Below the pieces are notes generated by a model that was not told where the DNA came from, did no database searches, and saw nothing but the letters and a program-made list of their open reading frames with translations. Positions 1 to 9,247 of a stretch of 64,000 nt of DNA are shown piece after piece. The position numbers and the translations under genes are program-made. Origin of the DNA: Pomacea canaliculata (Eukaryota > Mollusca > Gastropoda > Architaenioglossa > Ampullariidae); NCBI RefSeq assembly GCF_003073045.1, contig NC_037603.1, positions 14,824,192 to 14,888,191 of the forward strand. Reading direction: 5' to 3'. Numbering within the stretch: position 1 is the first letter of the stretch; every line of letters begins with the position of its first letter.

Positions 1-654
1 GTACAAGTCATTTGAAAGAGGTGAGGTAAGTCTTAACTTGCCACTTGAAACTGCTTAAAATGTAGCCTTGCAGAGTGTCAAAGGAAGAGTGTTCCAAGCC
101 ATATGACCAGTGTAGGCAGAGGCTTGCTGGTCAACAGAGCCGAGCATCATCGATGTGTATAGGCGGATTGCTGTCTGCAAGACCAACGCTTAGCCTCTTG
201 CGAAGTTCTCTGCTGTTAGTCTCGGCGAGCCTACACAAAGAATGTGACTAAACCGGAAGCTTTGTACAAACATGCTCGTTTTAATAGCTAACTGGAAAAA
301 ATCGTCTGCCAGCAGTCCAGAAATACTAGTTTGTGAGAGCATGATGCAGAGTGTATCATCTACTGAACAAAACTTGCAAGATGATGTTTGAAGGATGCAA
401 CAGCAAGAAAGGTAGTACAGAGTACAGGGATGGAGACATTTATTGCCAAGACAGTCCAGTGTATAAGTGATACTATTGGCGACAGTCCAATTTGAGTTAT
501 ACTATTGGTGACAGCCAGTGAAGTGAGTAAAGCAGGTGCAATCGGTCACATGCACCAGATAAGCAGCAGCATTCTAGGCATGTTGAAGTGTGAGATATCG
601 CAAGGAGGAGCTGCAGTAATCCAGGCCTAAACAGAAAGTAGACAATTAGCTTGA

Positions 655-1140
655 TGGTGATGGCAGTATTCAAATAACGTTGGACAGCAAAGAGACTTCA
701 GAGATGAGAACAAGTTTTTGCCAAAGAGACGCGTGGATAAATGTCTCAGTCACAGCTAAACATTACAGCAAGAGAAAAGACACAACTATATTTCTATATT
801 TTATATCAACTTCATTTCCATAAAAGGATTTCTTGTTTACATTCTTCCACAAAAAAAAAAAATCAAAACAGAATGTAACTTTGGCAAACTAGAATAACAA
901 CTGAACTATATTTTTGAAAGCACGAGGCTAAACAGCAAAATTTTCATATGCCTGAATGCAAATTATTAAAACACATTTATACATATATGCTCATGTCATA
1001 AGCTAGTTGTGGTAAAAACACAAATGGCAGCTTTAAAAAAAAAACAAGCACTGATTAACATAGCTAGAAATTGAACTCAATTCCTTTAAACTATGTAAGT
1101 TCATGACTGCTAAATTATCTTCTTTGCAAGGTCTAGCTAG
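655..1140 (+). repeat. Dispersed repeat, segments a and c
   Basis: Two blocks here recur at 5378-5828 in the same orientation. Block a (about 661-780) contains TTGGACAGCAAAGAGACTTC and TGGATAAATGTCTCAGTCAC. Block c (about 990-1140) contains GACTGCTAAATTATCTTCTT. The sequence between them differs from the other copy. The stretch lies downstream of the DNAJC17 stop codon and may overlap its 3' untranslated region, because an AATAAA on the minus strand is not seen until 444-439. The family is not recognised; no coding potential is seen. Confidence 0.7.
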
Positions 1141-1387
1141 ATTTTTCACTTTTGTAATTAATAATAACCATTTGGCATTCTTCCTGTTTCATGTTAGAGT
1201 TGCATGGCACAAAAGAATGATTTACCTGATATGACTAATGCTTGCCCACAGTTATTGGAATAATAAAAAAAGAAACATGAGATATTATAAAAATCAAAGA
1301 TCAAGTGAATCATAACATTAATTTTTCAGACAAAATCTGGTAATATCAACTCACTCTCTCTCTCACAACACACACACCACATGGATA

Positions 1388-2335
1388 TCACTTTCCACTT
1401 TCCTCATCTTCTTTCATCATTTGCTCAATCAGTTTCTTTCTCTCCTCTGCCTGTCTCATTTTCATCAAAACCAAACTCTCATAGTCTCTGGAAGTTACAC
1501 AGCTTTCGCGTCGGCTAAAAACATTAGGAACTTCAGGTGCGGTAGGAAACGTGGGAACACTGGCTGTCGCCGCCTGATTTTGTGCTGAAAAATCGTCAGC
1601 TGGTTTACCTGACAGCCATGTGACAGTCAGAGGGTTTGCCACATTGCCTACCTCTTCTTCTGCCTTAGCAAGCATGGCTGTCACAGTCTCAAATTCAATT
1701 ATTGCGCTGCCCTTCTTTCTACTCGAGAAGACAACAGCAGCTATTGGTCCATATCTGCTAAACAGCACATGAAGAACATCTTCAGTATATGTTCCAGCAC
1801 TGTCATCCTTCTTGGAATTCCAGCGAACCTTTATCTTTGGAGAAACAGATATTGTTACTCTTTCATCTTCCTCTACAGCTTCTCCGCTGTGGACTTTTTG
1901 AGTCAAAAGCTCCTGCTCTTTCTCAAGGAGTCTGGACCCCTCCTTACGAAGTCTTTCAATCTCTGCTGCAAGATTTTGTTGTGCTTTCTTTTTTATGTCA
2001 TCAGACTTACGTTGGTCAGCTCGTTGCTCCCTGGCTTCTAAATCTTCTTTTAGTTTTTTCCTTTTGTCGTCAAGTTGTCTGTGTCTTTTTTCCGCCGCCT
2101 TTTTCGCTCTTAAAACATTATCATAGGCAGCTTTAGCAGAAGAGTCTGTCAGAACTTCCAACGCTTTTGACAGTTCTTGAAAAAGTTCAATTGCTTTAGG
2201 ATTATCCGGATTTTTATCTGGATGACACTTCAAAGCTTTCTTCCTATAAGCTTTAATTATTTCTTTTTCTGTGGCCTCTTCCGAAACACCCAGTATTCCA
2301 TAAAGGTCCATTTTTAGTATGTCTTTACTGGCCAT
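1388..2335 (-). CDS. DNAJC17: DnaJ homolog subfamily C member 17 (J domain + RRM)
   Basis: A complete 315-residue protein, close to the usual length of about 300 for this family. Residues 11-76 form a J domain with the HPD motif at 38-40, which stimulates Hsp70 ATPase activity. Residues 77-145 are a long charged helix rich in K, E and R. Residues about 166-245 fit an RNA-recognition motif. The C-terminal tail ends in the helix MRQAEERKKLIEQMMKEDEE. Family members are nuclear, spliceosome-associated co-chaperones. The start ATG at 2335 is the natural one, 30 bases before the conserved LYGILGV segment. The frame is unbroken and has no intron, whereas vertebrate DNAJC17 is split into many exons, so this is either lineage-specific intron loss or a retrocopy. 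No obvious A-tract follows the stop; a short CT/CA-rich tract does (1355-1380). No clear nearby polyA signal is seen. Confidence 0.93.
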   Translation of the reverse strand: MASKDILKMDLYGILGVSEEATEKEIIKAYRKKALKCHPDKNPDNPKAIELFQELSKALEVLTDSSAKAAYDNVLRAKKAAEKRHRQLDDKRKKLKEDLEAREQRADQRKSDDIKKKAQQNLAAEIERLRKEGSRLLEKEQELLTQKVHSGEAVEEDERVTISVSPKIKVRWNSKKDDSAGTYTEDVLHVLFSRYGPIAAVVFSSRKKGSAIIEFETVTAMLAKAEEEVGNVANPLTVTWLSGKPADDFSAQNQAATASVPTFPTAPEVPNVFSRRESCVTSRDYESLVLMKMRQAEERKKLIEQMMKEDEESGK

Positions 2336-3409
2336 CGTTATTCAGCAATCAGAAATCTTGGAAATGATACCGGCGAGCTCTTTACACAGAGAATCTGAAA
2401 ACGTGTTATTTCGAGACGAATAAGCGTTTCCTTCGAGAAAAGAGTGTATGTAGGGGAAATAACTCTTGCTGTCGATTAATGATTGTCAAGTTCTTATCGG
2501 ATGTAACAGATGATAATAGACATCATAACGTGCATATGCATATGTCATAATTCGGTTGTGATGGGACTAAGTTTTTTTTTTAAAGTGCCATATGTGTAGC
2601 GCTAACAGGATAGGGAGAGGGGGTGGGGAAGCCCCTACTACCTCCATGAAAAATCATGAATGTTATCTGGAAAAAGATGTAAATTGTAACTAAAATTTCA
2701 GTAGCATCTACTGAAGAATGTTTTATCTGAGATAGTTGCTACGGTACTTTTCACTAAATGACTTAATGGACTTACGTTGCTGTAAAAAAAGCAAAAGAAA
2801 GAAAAAACACCTTCAGTACTTGAGCCATATTGGCATCAAATTTTTCCATCCTTTTTCAATCATTCTCTATATGTGACGGGAAAACAGCATCTTGATTAAA
2901 CAAGCAAGTTTCAACTCTAGAAGATTAGAAGGCAATGTACATGTACTGAAATTATTTTCAACTTCTCACACATGATCCATCTTCAGCCAAGAGGGATTAG
3001 ACAGTTGCTCATGTAAAAAATGAGTTTTTTTCTACTGCACATGAAAAATACATAGTATATACTCTGTATTTGTTTTCATCTTTGGATGAGAAATAAGAGG
3101 TTTTAGTGTTGACAACTCTATAGTGTTGAAATCTTCACTAGGACACAAAACTTTTGTAACGAATAATTATAAAGGCACATAAGGCCGAATGAACTCAATC
3201 ATTCAAAATCAACAAAGTTACAGAAGTCAAATGTATTTTGCATGTTTTATAAAATCAGAATCAGTATTATCATACCTTGTTAAGTCTTTAACATTGCAAC
3301 AGTGACAATGGTCATAGCACAGTGAAATAACACATTAGATGATATAGGACAAATTCAAAATTAAAGCAAGAAAATATATATACGTTCTTCCACTGCCAGT
3401 CTTTCATTG
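2336..3409. other. Intergenic stretch upstream of DNAJC17
   Basis: Bases 2336-2470 should hold the DNAJC17 promoter and 5' untranslated region on the minus strand; I see no decisive TATA box. The rest is AT-rich single-copy-looking sequence with short homopolymers. No exon or RNA gene is supported. Confidence 0.4.
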
Positions 3410-3600
3410 CTATTGCAGCTGATAATTTAAAAATATTTGTCATTTATATCTTTCTGCAGTTTGTGTTTTGATAAATAACAAACTGATGAGCCACTTAATT
3501 CTGAATCCACATCTACAACAGATACATGCATATGACCAAACTGAAGGGGGGGGGGAAAAATGGTATGTCTGATCAATAATTACACTTTTATTTCTTAAAG
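3410..3600 (+). repeat. Dispersed repeat, segment b
   Basis: About 190 bases recur at roughly 5503-5660 in the same orientation with scattered substitutions. Shared strings include ATATTTGTCATTTATATCTT and GATGAGCCACTTAATTCTG (GAGTCACTTAATTCTG in the other copy). This segment is not present between segments a and c at 655-1140, although it is in the 5.4-kb copy. Confidence 0.7.
3587..3592 (-). terminator. PolyA signal downstream of ANAPC2
   Basis: TTTATT on the plus strand reads AATAAA on the minus strand, about 145 bases after the ANAPC2 stop codon. Position and orientation suit 3' end formation of that transcript. The same bases also lie in dispersed repeat segment b, so the signal may have been supplied by the repeat. 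Confidence 0.4.
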
Positions 3601-3736
3601 GTGTCATTTTCACACGACAATCTTGTTCAGTTGCTTTTTTATCCTTACAAACATAATGTGAAATAAGTGGTTCAGTGGCTCCTTGGCTTTGTTTAAAAAG
3701 AACAAGCTCCAGTTAAGGGTGATGAAGACATTATGG

Positions 3737-3943
3737 TTAGTGTTTAGGCAACCTATAAACACCGCCACTGTATGTGAATTTTTGCTTCTTGACTGTGCAG
3801 TCAAGGAAAGACCTAAGCTCAGCCTGAGGGAACTCCACTGACTCTGGCCCTCGAAGACCAAACATTCCCAGCATGCTGTGAATCCTCTTCAGGAGCAGAC
3901 ATTCCAGGTTCTGAAGCATCCCCATGTTGTATGTCCAGAACAT
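3737..3943 (-). CDS. ANAPC2: Anaphase-promoting complex subunit 2, last coding exon
   Basis: The minus-strand exon begins after a splice acceptor (CAG at 3946-3944) with MFWTYNMGMLQNLECL and ends with SGGVYRLPKH and a TAA stop at 3739-3737. This matches the C-terminal end of ANAPC2, whose family ends in a winged-helix segment closing with a GVYRLPK motif. ANAPC2 is the cullin-like scaffold of the APC/C ubiquitin ligase that drives mitotic exit, and this tail contacts the RING partner ANAPC11. Only this terminal exon is found. I could not find the upstream cullin-domain exons in the several kilobases where they would be expected, so it is either the end of a gene with long introns or a detached relic. 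The exon is open with no frameshift. The same-strand order is ANAPC2 then DNAJC17. Confidence 0.8.
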   Translation of the reverse strand: MFWTYNMGMLQNLECLLLKRIHSMLGMFGLRGPESVEFPQAELRSFLDCTVKKQKFTYSGGVYRLPKH

Positions 3944-4206
3944 CTGGTATGCCAATTAAAATTAATAATAAAATTAATAAGTAAAATTGTAAAAATAATT
4001 GAATATTGGAAGTTCTTAGTGTACTTTACCAAACTAGTGTCACTAACAATAGATTACCAAAATTTTCCCTTCTACTTTTGGATAATGGGTGAAACTGCAT
4101 ATCAAAAAACTTTAAAAAAGTTCTAGCCTTCTGTATACTGAAGTTTTTAATGCAAATGTCAGTTTTATGTAGAGTGGGCAGTAAACATCTCTCAGCTTTG
4201 ACATAC

Positions 4207-4342
4207 CAGAATTTTCTGCTCATGCTGCTGGGTGCCATAGCAGATTCCATTCCATTTATCGATTTCAAAACTTCAGGACACCTATTTATGCTAAACAAAT
4301 GAGCAATCCTGTGCAACGCCTTGACAGCAAAAGCTGCAGTAC
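4207..4342 (-). CDS. Unidentified internal exon (helical, weakly FASTK-like)
   Basis: A 136-base minus-strand exon bounded by a good acceptor (GATGCAG) and a good donor (GTATGT). It encodes GTAAFAVKALHRIAHLFSIN followed by RCPEVLKSINGMES and SMSRKFW. The first half is an amphipathic helix reminiscent of the helical repeats of FAST-kinase-family mitochondrial RNA-binding proteins, but the match is by impression only. The exon ends in phase 2, and joining it directly to the ANAPC2 exon at 3943 would shift that exon's frame, so the two are not adjacent exons of one transcript. It could belong to another minus-strand gene or be a relic. Confidence 0.4.
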
Positions 4343-5377
4343 CTGCATCAGCAAAACGATGGCATAAAAACAAGTTGAATATTTGTGTACAGGTCAGGAT
4401 TTTAGGAGTTAAGGTGGTGTAGCACAAGAGACATAACGCATCAGTTGAGTGTTTAAAGGACACCCAACTTTGAAAATGGAGGAAAATGATCCCTGATTTA
4501 CTGACATAAACCAGATTCAAAAGGCCAGGCAAAAATTTTTCTCCACGTTTCAACTCAGACTTTCAACATCCCTCTCCAAGAACAGTGTAGCTACCCCTAA
4601 GAAAGTTTGTTAGAAATAACAAGGAGATAGGGTTAGGCGTAGTAGGTGTAGGAATTGTAAAGTCCCCAGACGGCATAGTTTTTTCGATGTTTTAAACTTT
4701 TATCTCATAAAATGGTCCTAGGGGCACATTTTCACTTTCTTGACTTGAAGGTGCATCTCTAAATGTATTCTGAAGCTAATATATGTATATATCTGACATT
4801 AGCTCACATAGAAAATGAGTTTTTGAGACCGTGATTTCCATATCACAAAGAGGAGTTAATGATACATGTGATACATACTGTCCCTAAAGAGAGCCAATTG
4901 TGTCACAAGGTGCCTATATAGGGGTTGAATGGTGAGAGACGTTTTGTGAAGGAAATGTTGAGACATAAAAAAAAGAATTAATGGCAAGACAAATGGGGCC
5001 TAGAGAATGTAGTGGTGCTCTTTTCAATAAATAATCCTACGTTCTTTTCAGACTTTGAGAATGCTAATATAATTAATGTGATGTGTAATTATGTCCTGGA
5101 ATATCTACTCCAGCATATGGTTTCATGGATGAAGGTCTTTCTTCACTTTGAACTCTTACCCTTGATATTCCTGCTACATCATATATATATATAGCATTTT
5201 ACATTTACCTGCTATGGTGTCTCTGCTTTAACATGGCCAGGCTACTGCAGAATCTGTTTTCTGCTTTAAACAGGTGAAGAGCCTGACATAAGGAGACCAT
5301 GGACTGTGCGTAGCTTCTTCACCCAGCTAGCAGGTCTGTAAAACAGGGCGGCTTTCTCTTAGAATCATTCATTATGT
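4343..5377. other. AT-rich stretch without a supported gene
   Basis: Contains a short GGTTAGGCGTAG tract near 4632 that resembles, on the opposite strand, the degenerate CCCTAA-like block at 5.84-5.99 kb. A methionine codon at about 5233 followed by an open stretch to a GTGAAG donor near 5274 could be a small exon, but nothing links it to downstream exons. Confidence 0.3.
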
Positions 5378-5828
5378 TGAGATACTCAAATAATGGTGGA
5401 CAGCAAAGAGACTTTAGAAATGAGAGCAATTTTTTGCCAAAGAGATGTGTGGATAAATGTCTCAGTCACTACTAAATAGCAAGAGAGAAGACACAATTAT
5501 AAATATTTGTCATTTATATCTTTCTGTAATTTGTGTTTTGGTAAATAACAAGCTGATGAGTCACTTAATTCTGCATCCACGTCTAGAACATATATATGCA
5601 TAAGACCAAACAGAAGGGGAAGAAAATGATACCTCTGATCAGTAATTACACTTTTATTTCATAAAAACCCATGTGATAAACTAGTTGTGATAGCAACAGA
5701 TAAAGCAGCTAAAATAAAAAAAAATAAAACTAAGCACCGATTAACACAGCTAAAAATTTAACTGAATTTTATTAAACTACATAACTTCAGGACTGCTAAA
5801 TTATTATCTTCTTTATAAGATCTGTCCA
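5378..5828 (+). repeat. Dispersed repeat, composite copy a+b+c
   Basis: One contiguous block holds, in order, segment a (as at 661-780), segment b (as at 3410-3600) and segment c (as at 990-1140). It is the most complete copy in the window. Similarity to each partner is high but with many substitutions and small indels, so the copies are old. No inverted termini or reading frame are apparent. Confidence 0.72.
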
Positions 5829-5839
5829 TGGATGTGTAT

Positions 5840-5995
5840 CTGTCTGCCAAGACTAACCCCAATCTCAGCCCTAACCTAACCCTATCTCCTACCATGCCTC
5901 CACGCCTAACCCTATCTCCAATCGTAACCTAGCCCTGATTCATCCCCCTTATCTATACTCATAACCCTATCCCTAATTCTAGTCCCTTTACCGGT
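5840..5995 (+). repeat. Degenerate CCCTAA-like interspersed repeat
   Basis: Repeated variants of CTAACCCTATCTCC and related CCTAACC words, not in strict tandem. Interspersed degenerate telomere-like tracts of this kind are common in invertebrate and fish genomes. The units are too irregular to be a true internal telomere array. Confidence 0.5.
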
Positions 5996-6338
5996 TTGTA
6001 AAAAGTCTCATATGGCATCATGAAAATTTTGTGCATAGACGTTCATAGCATAGTTTCAACGACATACTTTAATTCCTTCTGGTACAACCAGAGATATGTA
6101 TAAATATCTATATGGATATCTGATACAACTTAGAGGGCTTACGATACCACAACATTTTTACAAGCCGGCCAAAAAGGGCTAGAATTAGGGTTCGGGTGAA
6201 GATATACATTTATCATGAGAGATCACTCTAACTGGCACATATAGATCTATTGGATATTTTGGCTACTGTTAACTCCTTTTCATTATGCTAATAGGTGCAA
6301 AATGTGTAAATCACATTTCCATGAACTTGTATTTGTAG

Positions 6339-6683
6339 GTAACTTCTTCAAGAAAGCGACCATTGGACAGAATGTCCAAACCTACCTCTGCAAAGCAGCC
6401 CAGGATTTCACAGAAAGCTGTAGTCTTGCATGATAATTGTTTTTAAATCATATACAGTATATCTTCTTGCTATTTTTCATTCATTAAGAAAATATTTATA
6501 AGATGAGGGTGATATTGTCCAGTACATTATAAGCATCTTTTTTTATACATCTGTTCTTCAACATCAGATATTGCAGTTGAGCCTGCATGCTCTATAACTG
6601 TGCCAGATTCTCCTACAAAAGCTGAATTAAAGATGGAAATCACAAATCTTAAAGAAAAACTGAGCAGCCTGATGGAAGAGTGA
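6339..6683 (+). CDS. Possible 3' terminal exons of an unidentified plus-strand gene
   Basis: A terminal exon at 6568-6683 follows a CATCAG acceptor and encodes IAVEPACSITVPDSP then KAELKMEITNLKEKLSSLM and a TGA stop, a short coiled coil. A candidate preceding exon runs from 6339 (acceptor TTTGTAG) to about 6418 and encodes NFFKKATIGQNVQTYLCKAA. Its weak donor (AGCTGTAGTC) leaves phase 1, which fits the terminal exon. About 700 bases of AT-rich sequence then lead to an AATAAA at 7373. I do not recognise the protein. An isolated relic is equally possible. Confidence 0.3.
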
Positions 6684-7372
6684 GACAGTTAAGATATCAG
6701 AGTGTGCCTATTGTAAAAATATTGACCAGTTACTTCCTGGGGAAAAAAAAGTTAAATCTCAGTTGATTCGACTTCTGTGGGAAGAGCTAAAAAGCATTGA
6801 TCTCTGTTGTCCACTTGGTGCGTGTGATCTGAAAGGAAGTGTGATTAATCTATTTATCAATGTTCGCCTTCATTTTTCTCTTAAAAATAGCTCGATCTGT
6901 GTCTTTTTTGAAAAAGGAACAAAAAGAAATAGAAAAATGTTGAAGCTACATCATTTGTAGCTTTTAAGCTAAAGTAATTTAAAATTATTTTTGAACAGTG
7001 TGAAAGAAAATGTTATAAATCTTTATTTAAAGTACATGTGTGAATGATCCCTTTTGAGTATCTGCTTGCTGTATATCTGCTTGCTGTATATAGCTGTTAT
7101 ATCTTTAAATTGTCCACCAATGTTCTTACAATAAGGGATATGAATGTATATAAATATATACATTATTATTAATAGTAGTATTATGATTTGTTATTAATTA
7201 TGATTATTATTTGTGTGAGAATTTATTGCTGCATGCTTGTATGTAAATAGAAATCCATGTCTCAGTATGTGAGCAATTAAGTCTTCTGAATGTGGCTTGT
7301 TTATATTCATGTGTAAGTCTGTTTTTAACTACTTTTCTCATATTCATAAATTAGATTTTTATGGATTTTTTA

Positions 7373-7378
7373 AATAAA
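7373..7378 (+). terminator. Candidate polyA signal
   Basis: AATAAA in TTTTTAAATAAATGC, about 690 bases after the stop of the putative plus-strand terminal exon, with T- and GT-rich sequence around it. It only has meaning if that exon is real. Confidence 0.3.
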
Positions 7379-7439
7379 TGCAAATTTGTGCTCATGGATG
7401 TGCTGTTTGAATTTATAAAAGTTATCCTTTTTAAATATA

Positions 7440-8105
7440 GTCAGCTGTCGTACATGTATTAAACTCTCCCAAACTACCCTCGTCTAAGCAATTCTCATGA
7501 ATAAAAGACACAAAAATCTGTTCTTAGATAAACGTCATTTCATATCGCAAACACCTAAACATTTACTCCAAAGATTAACACTGCTAGCGACGACTTTGTT
7601 TAGTAGAGGTTGATAGTAGCAACTGCGCGTAGCATAGTTCGAAGGGAAGCAACTCCGTCACTACTTTTCTTAACAAGGAAGGATAAGGAAGGAGTGCACC
7701 CTCTTGCACATCTGTTTTACTTTAGAAATGACGTGGTTTCTAGAGAGAGAGAAATTACGTCATTTATGCGGGTGCTGGTGGGAGCTTAGGCTCGTGGTGG
7801 CTGTGAGGCGTGATTGGCTGTGGTGTGTCAGCTGGCATGACTGGCCAACGGAACGCTTGTTGGGAAGAAAGATCTAGAAATGCAAGCTGAGCGTTTCGAC
7901 TGAAAAAGAAAGATGTGGACGACAAGCTGGGCTTTAGCGCTAAAACTTCTAGGGAGAAGACATCAGGGATTTCCACATCTCAAGTCTTCTCTGGCACATG
8001 TCCTTCCTTCAGCTTCAGGCAAACGAACCGCAGAGAAAACGAACATCACCCTAGAAAGTCGTACCGGCGCGTACGGAAGAGCAACTTTGTCCGACCTGAT
8101 GACAA
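7440..8105. other. GC-richer stretch before the putative LTR
   Basis: Base composition rises from about 7.75 kb. Two overlapping plus-strand frames run through 7913-8187, one starting MDDKLGFSAKTSREKTSG. Neither resembles a known family and both run into the candidate LTR. It could be internal retroelement sequence or a promoter and first exon for the gene at 9.25 kb; I cannot decide. Confidence 0.25.
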
Positions 8106-8600
8106 TGTAACGGATCAGTCGCTCTGGGCACCGGGATCGGTGCTGAGTTCCAGTCGAAGATCGTCAGGCCTAATGGCGACCGCTTGAGGTGCACCTTCTT
8201 CGTACTCCTCTCGTCGCATACCGATCAACAGAAGACCGAAGTCTCAGAAAAATATTTCTTCTGCGGCGCGACGAGAAAATTTTCCAGACGACGCTAGCCA
8301 TTGGGCACAACAAAGTCTCGAACCTTCCAATGAGAACGGTACGAGAAGAGTGTTTGTGCAGTATTGTGTGCATGACAGTTAAGGTGAGATCTAGCTCATT
8401 ATAAGCTATCTGGACACATTAGACGTAGGGGAAACAATTAGGTAAACGGGACGGTCTAGACAACGATCCATTGTTCATACTTTGTAACCGTAACATTTTC
8501 TGGGTTGTGTGAATTTCTGGTAATTAATAATTAATGTTCTTTTAATACACTAAATTGCCTCGTGTTTTCATTGGGGTTATGCATGCTTGGGGGCTCGAGC
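8106..8600 (+). mobile_element. Probable retrotransposon LTR plus primer-binding site
   Basis: The stretch 8106-8583 begins TGTAACGG and ends GTTATGCA, the TG...CA form expected of an LTR. A TATAAG box sits near 8400. Four bases after the end, at 8588-8597, is TGGGGGCTCG. This matches the complement of the 3' end of tRNA-Pro including CCA, the standard primer site of many retroelements. Downstream no gag or pol frame is visible before the spliced exons at 9.25 kb, so only the 5' end of the element is left. Without a second LTR copy, the boundaries are provisional. Confidence 0.4.
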
Positions 8601-9247
8601 TAATCAAAAGTGTTAATTAATAAGCAATTTAGTGTGGTAGCACGTGGCAAATGTCGACGGAGTTTGGTGGGGGTATCCACGGTGTGTTAGACTGAGTGTC
8701 AGATATCATACCCCCTACCAGATCTACGGACTCCGCCCCAAAGTTTACGACAACCAGCATGATGTCATGTCAATACTTTGTCAGTGCTAGGCCAGCTTTC
8801 ATTATGAAAAAAGCATAAAAAATGTTAATGATCATAGAGTAATTGGTTGACTGTATTTAATTGAAATGTGGACAACAAAGCTAAACACTTTTTGTCTGTG
8901 GTCTTTTCCTTCCTCTCACATTAAGTACCCCTGTTCTGCTGGGTGGACAGAGAAAGTTTTCTTTTCACTTAACTAATAAGCCTCAAACTAGTGATATACC
9001 GATCTAGATTTGTGCATTAGCAGTAAGGCTACAGAGCAGTTTATCTTGAATTAACACAGCTTGTTTTTGTGGGCTGTTTCACCAGCAAATCTTGTTTAGA
9101 GTCAAGAGCAATTATAACCTTCTAAGAATGAAACTTCTAGGCAGACTTTGCCTGTCACTTCTCATCATAATGATTCTTTGGATCATGCTAGACATGACAT
9201 TCAAATCTTGCTAATATGTATTTTTTGGGGTCTCCTTTCCATCATAG

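Noticed and set aside
3744..3955. Methionine start for the ANAPC2 frame at 3955 (MAYQMFW)
   Set aside because: A CAG splice acceptor directly precedes the homologous FWTY segment; the upstream ATG lies in the intron.
5840..5995. Interstitial telomere
   Set aside because: The CCCTAA-like words are irregular and interspersed, not a tandem array.
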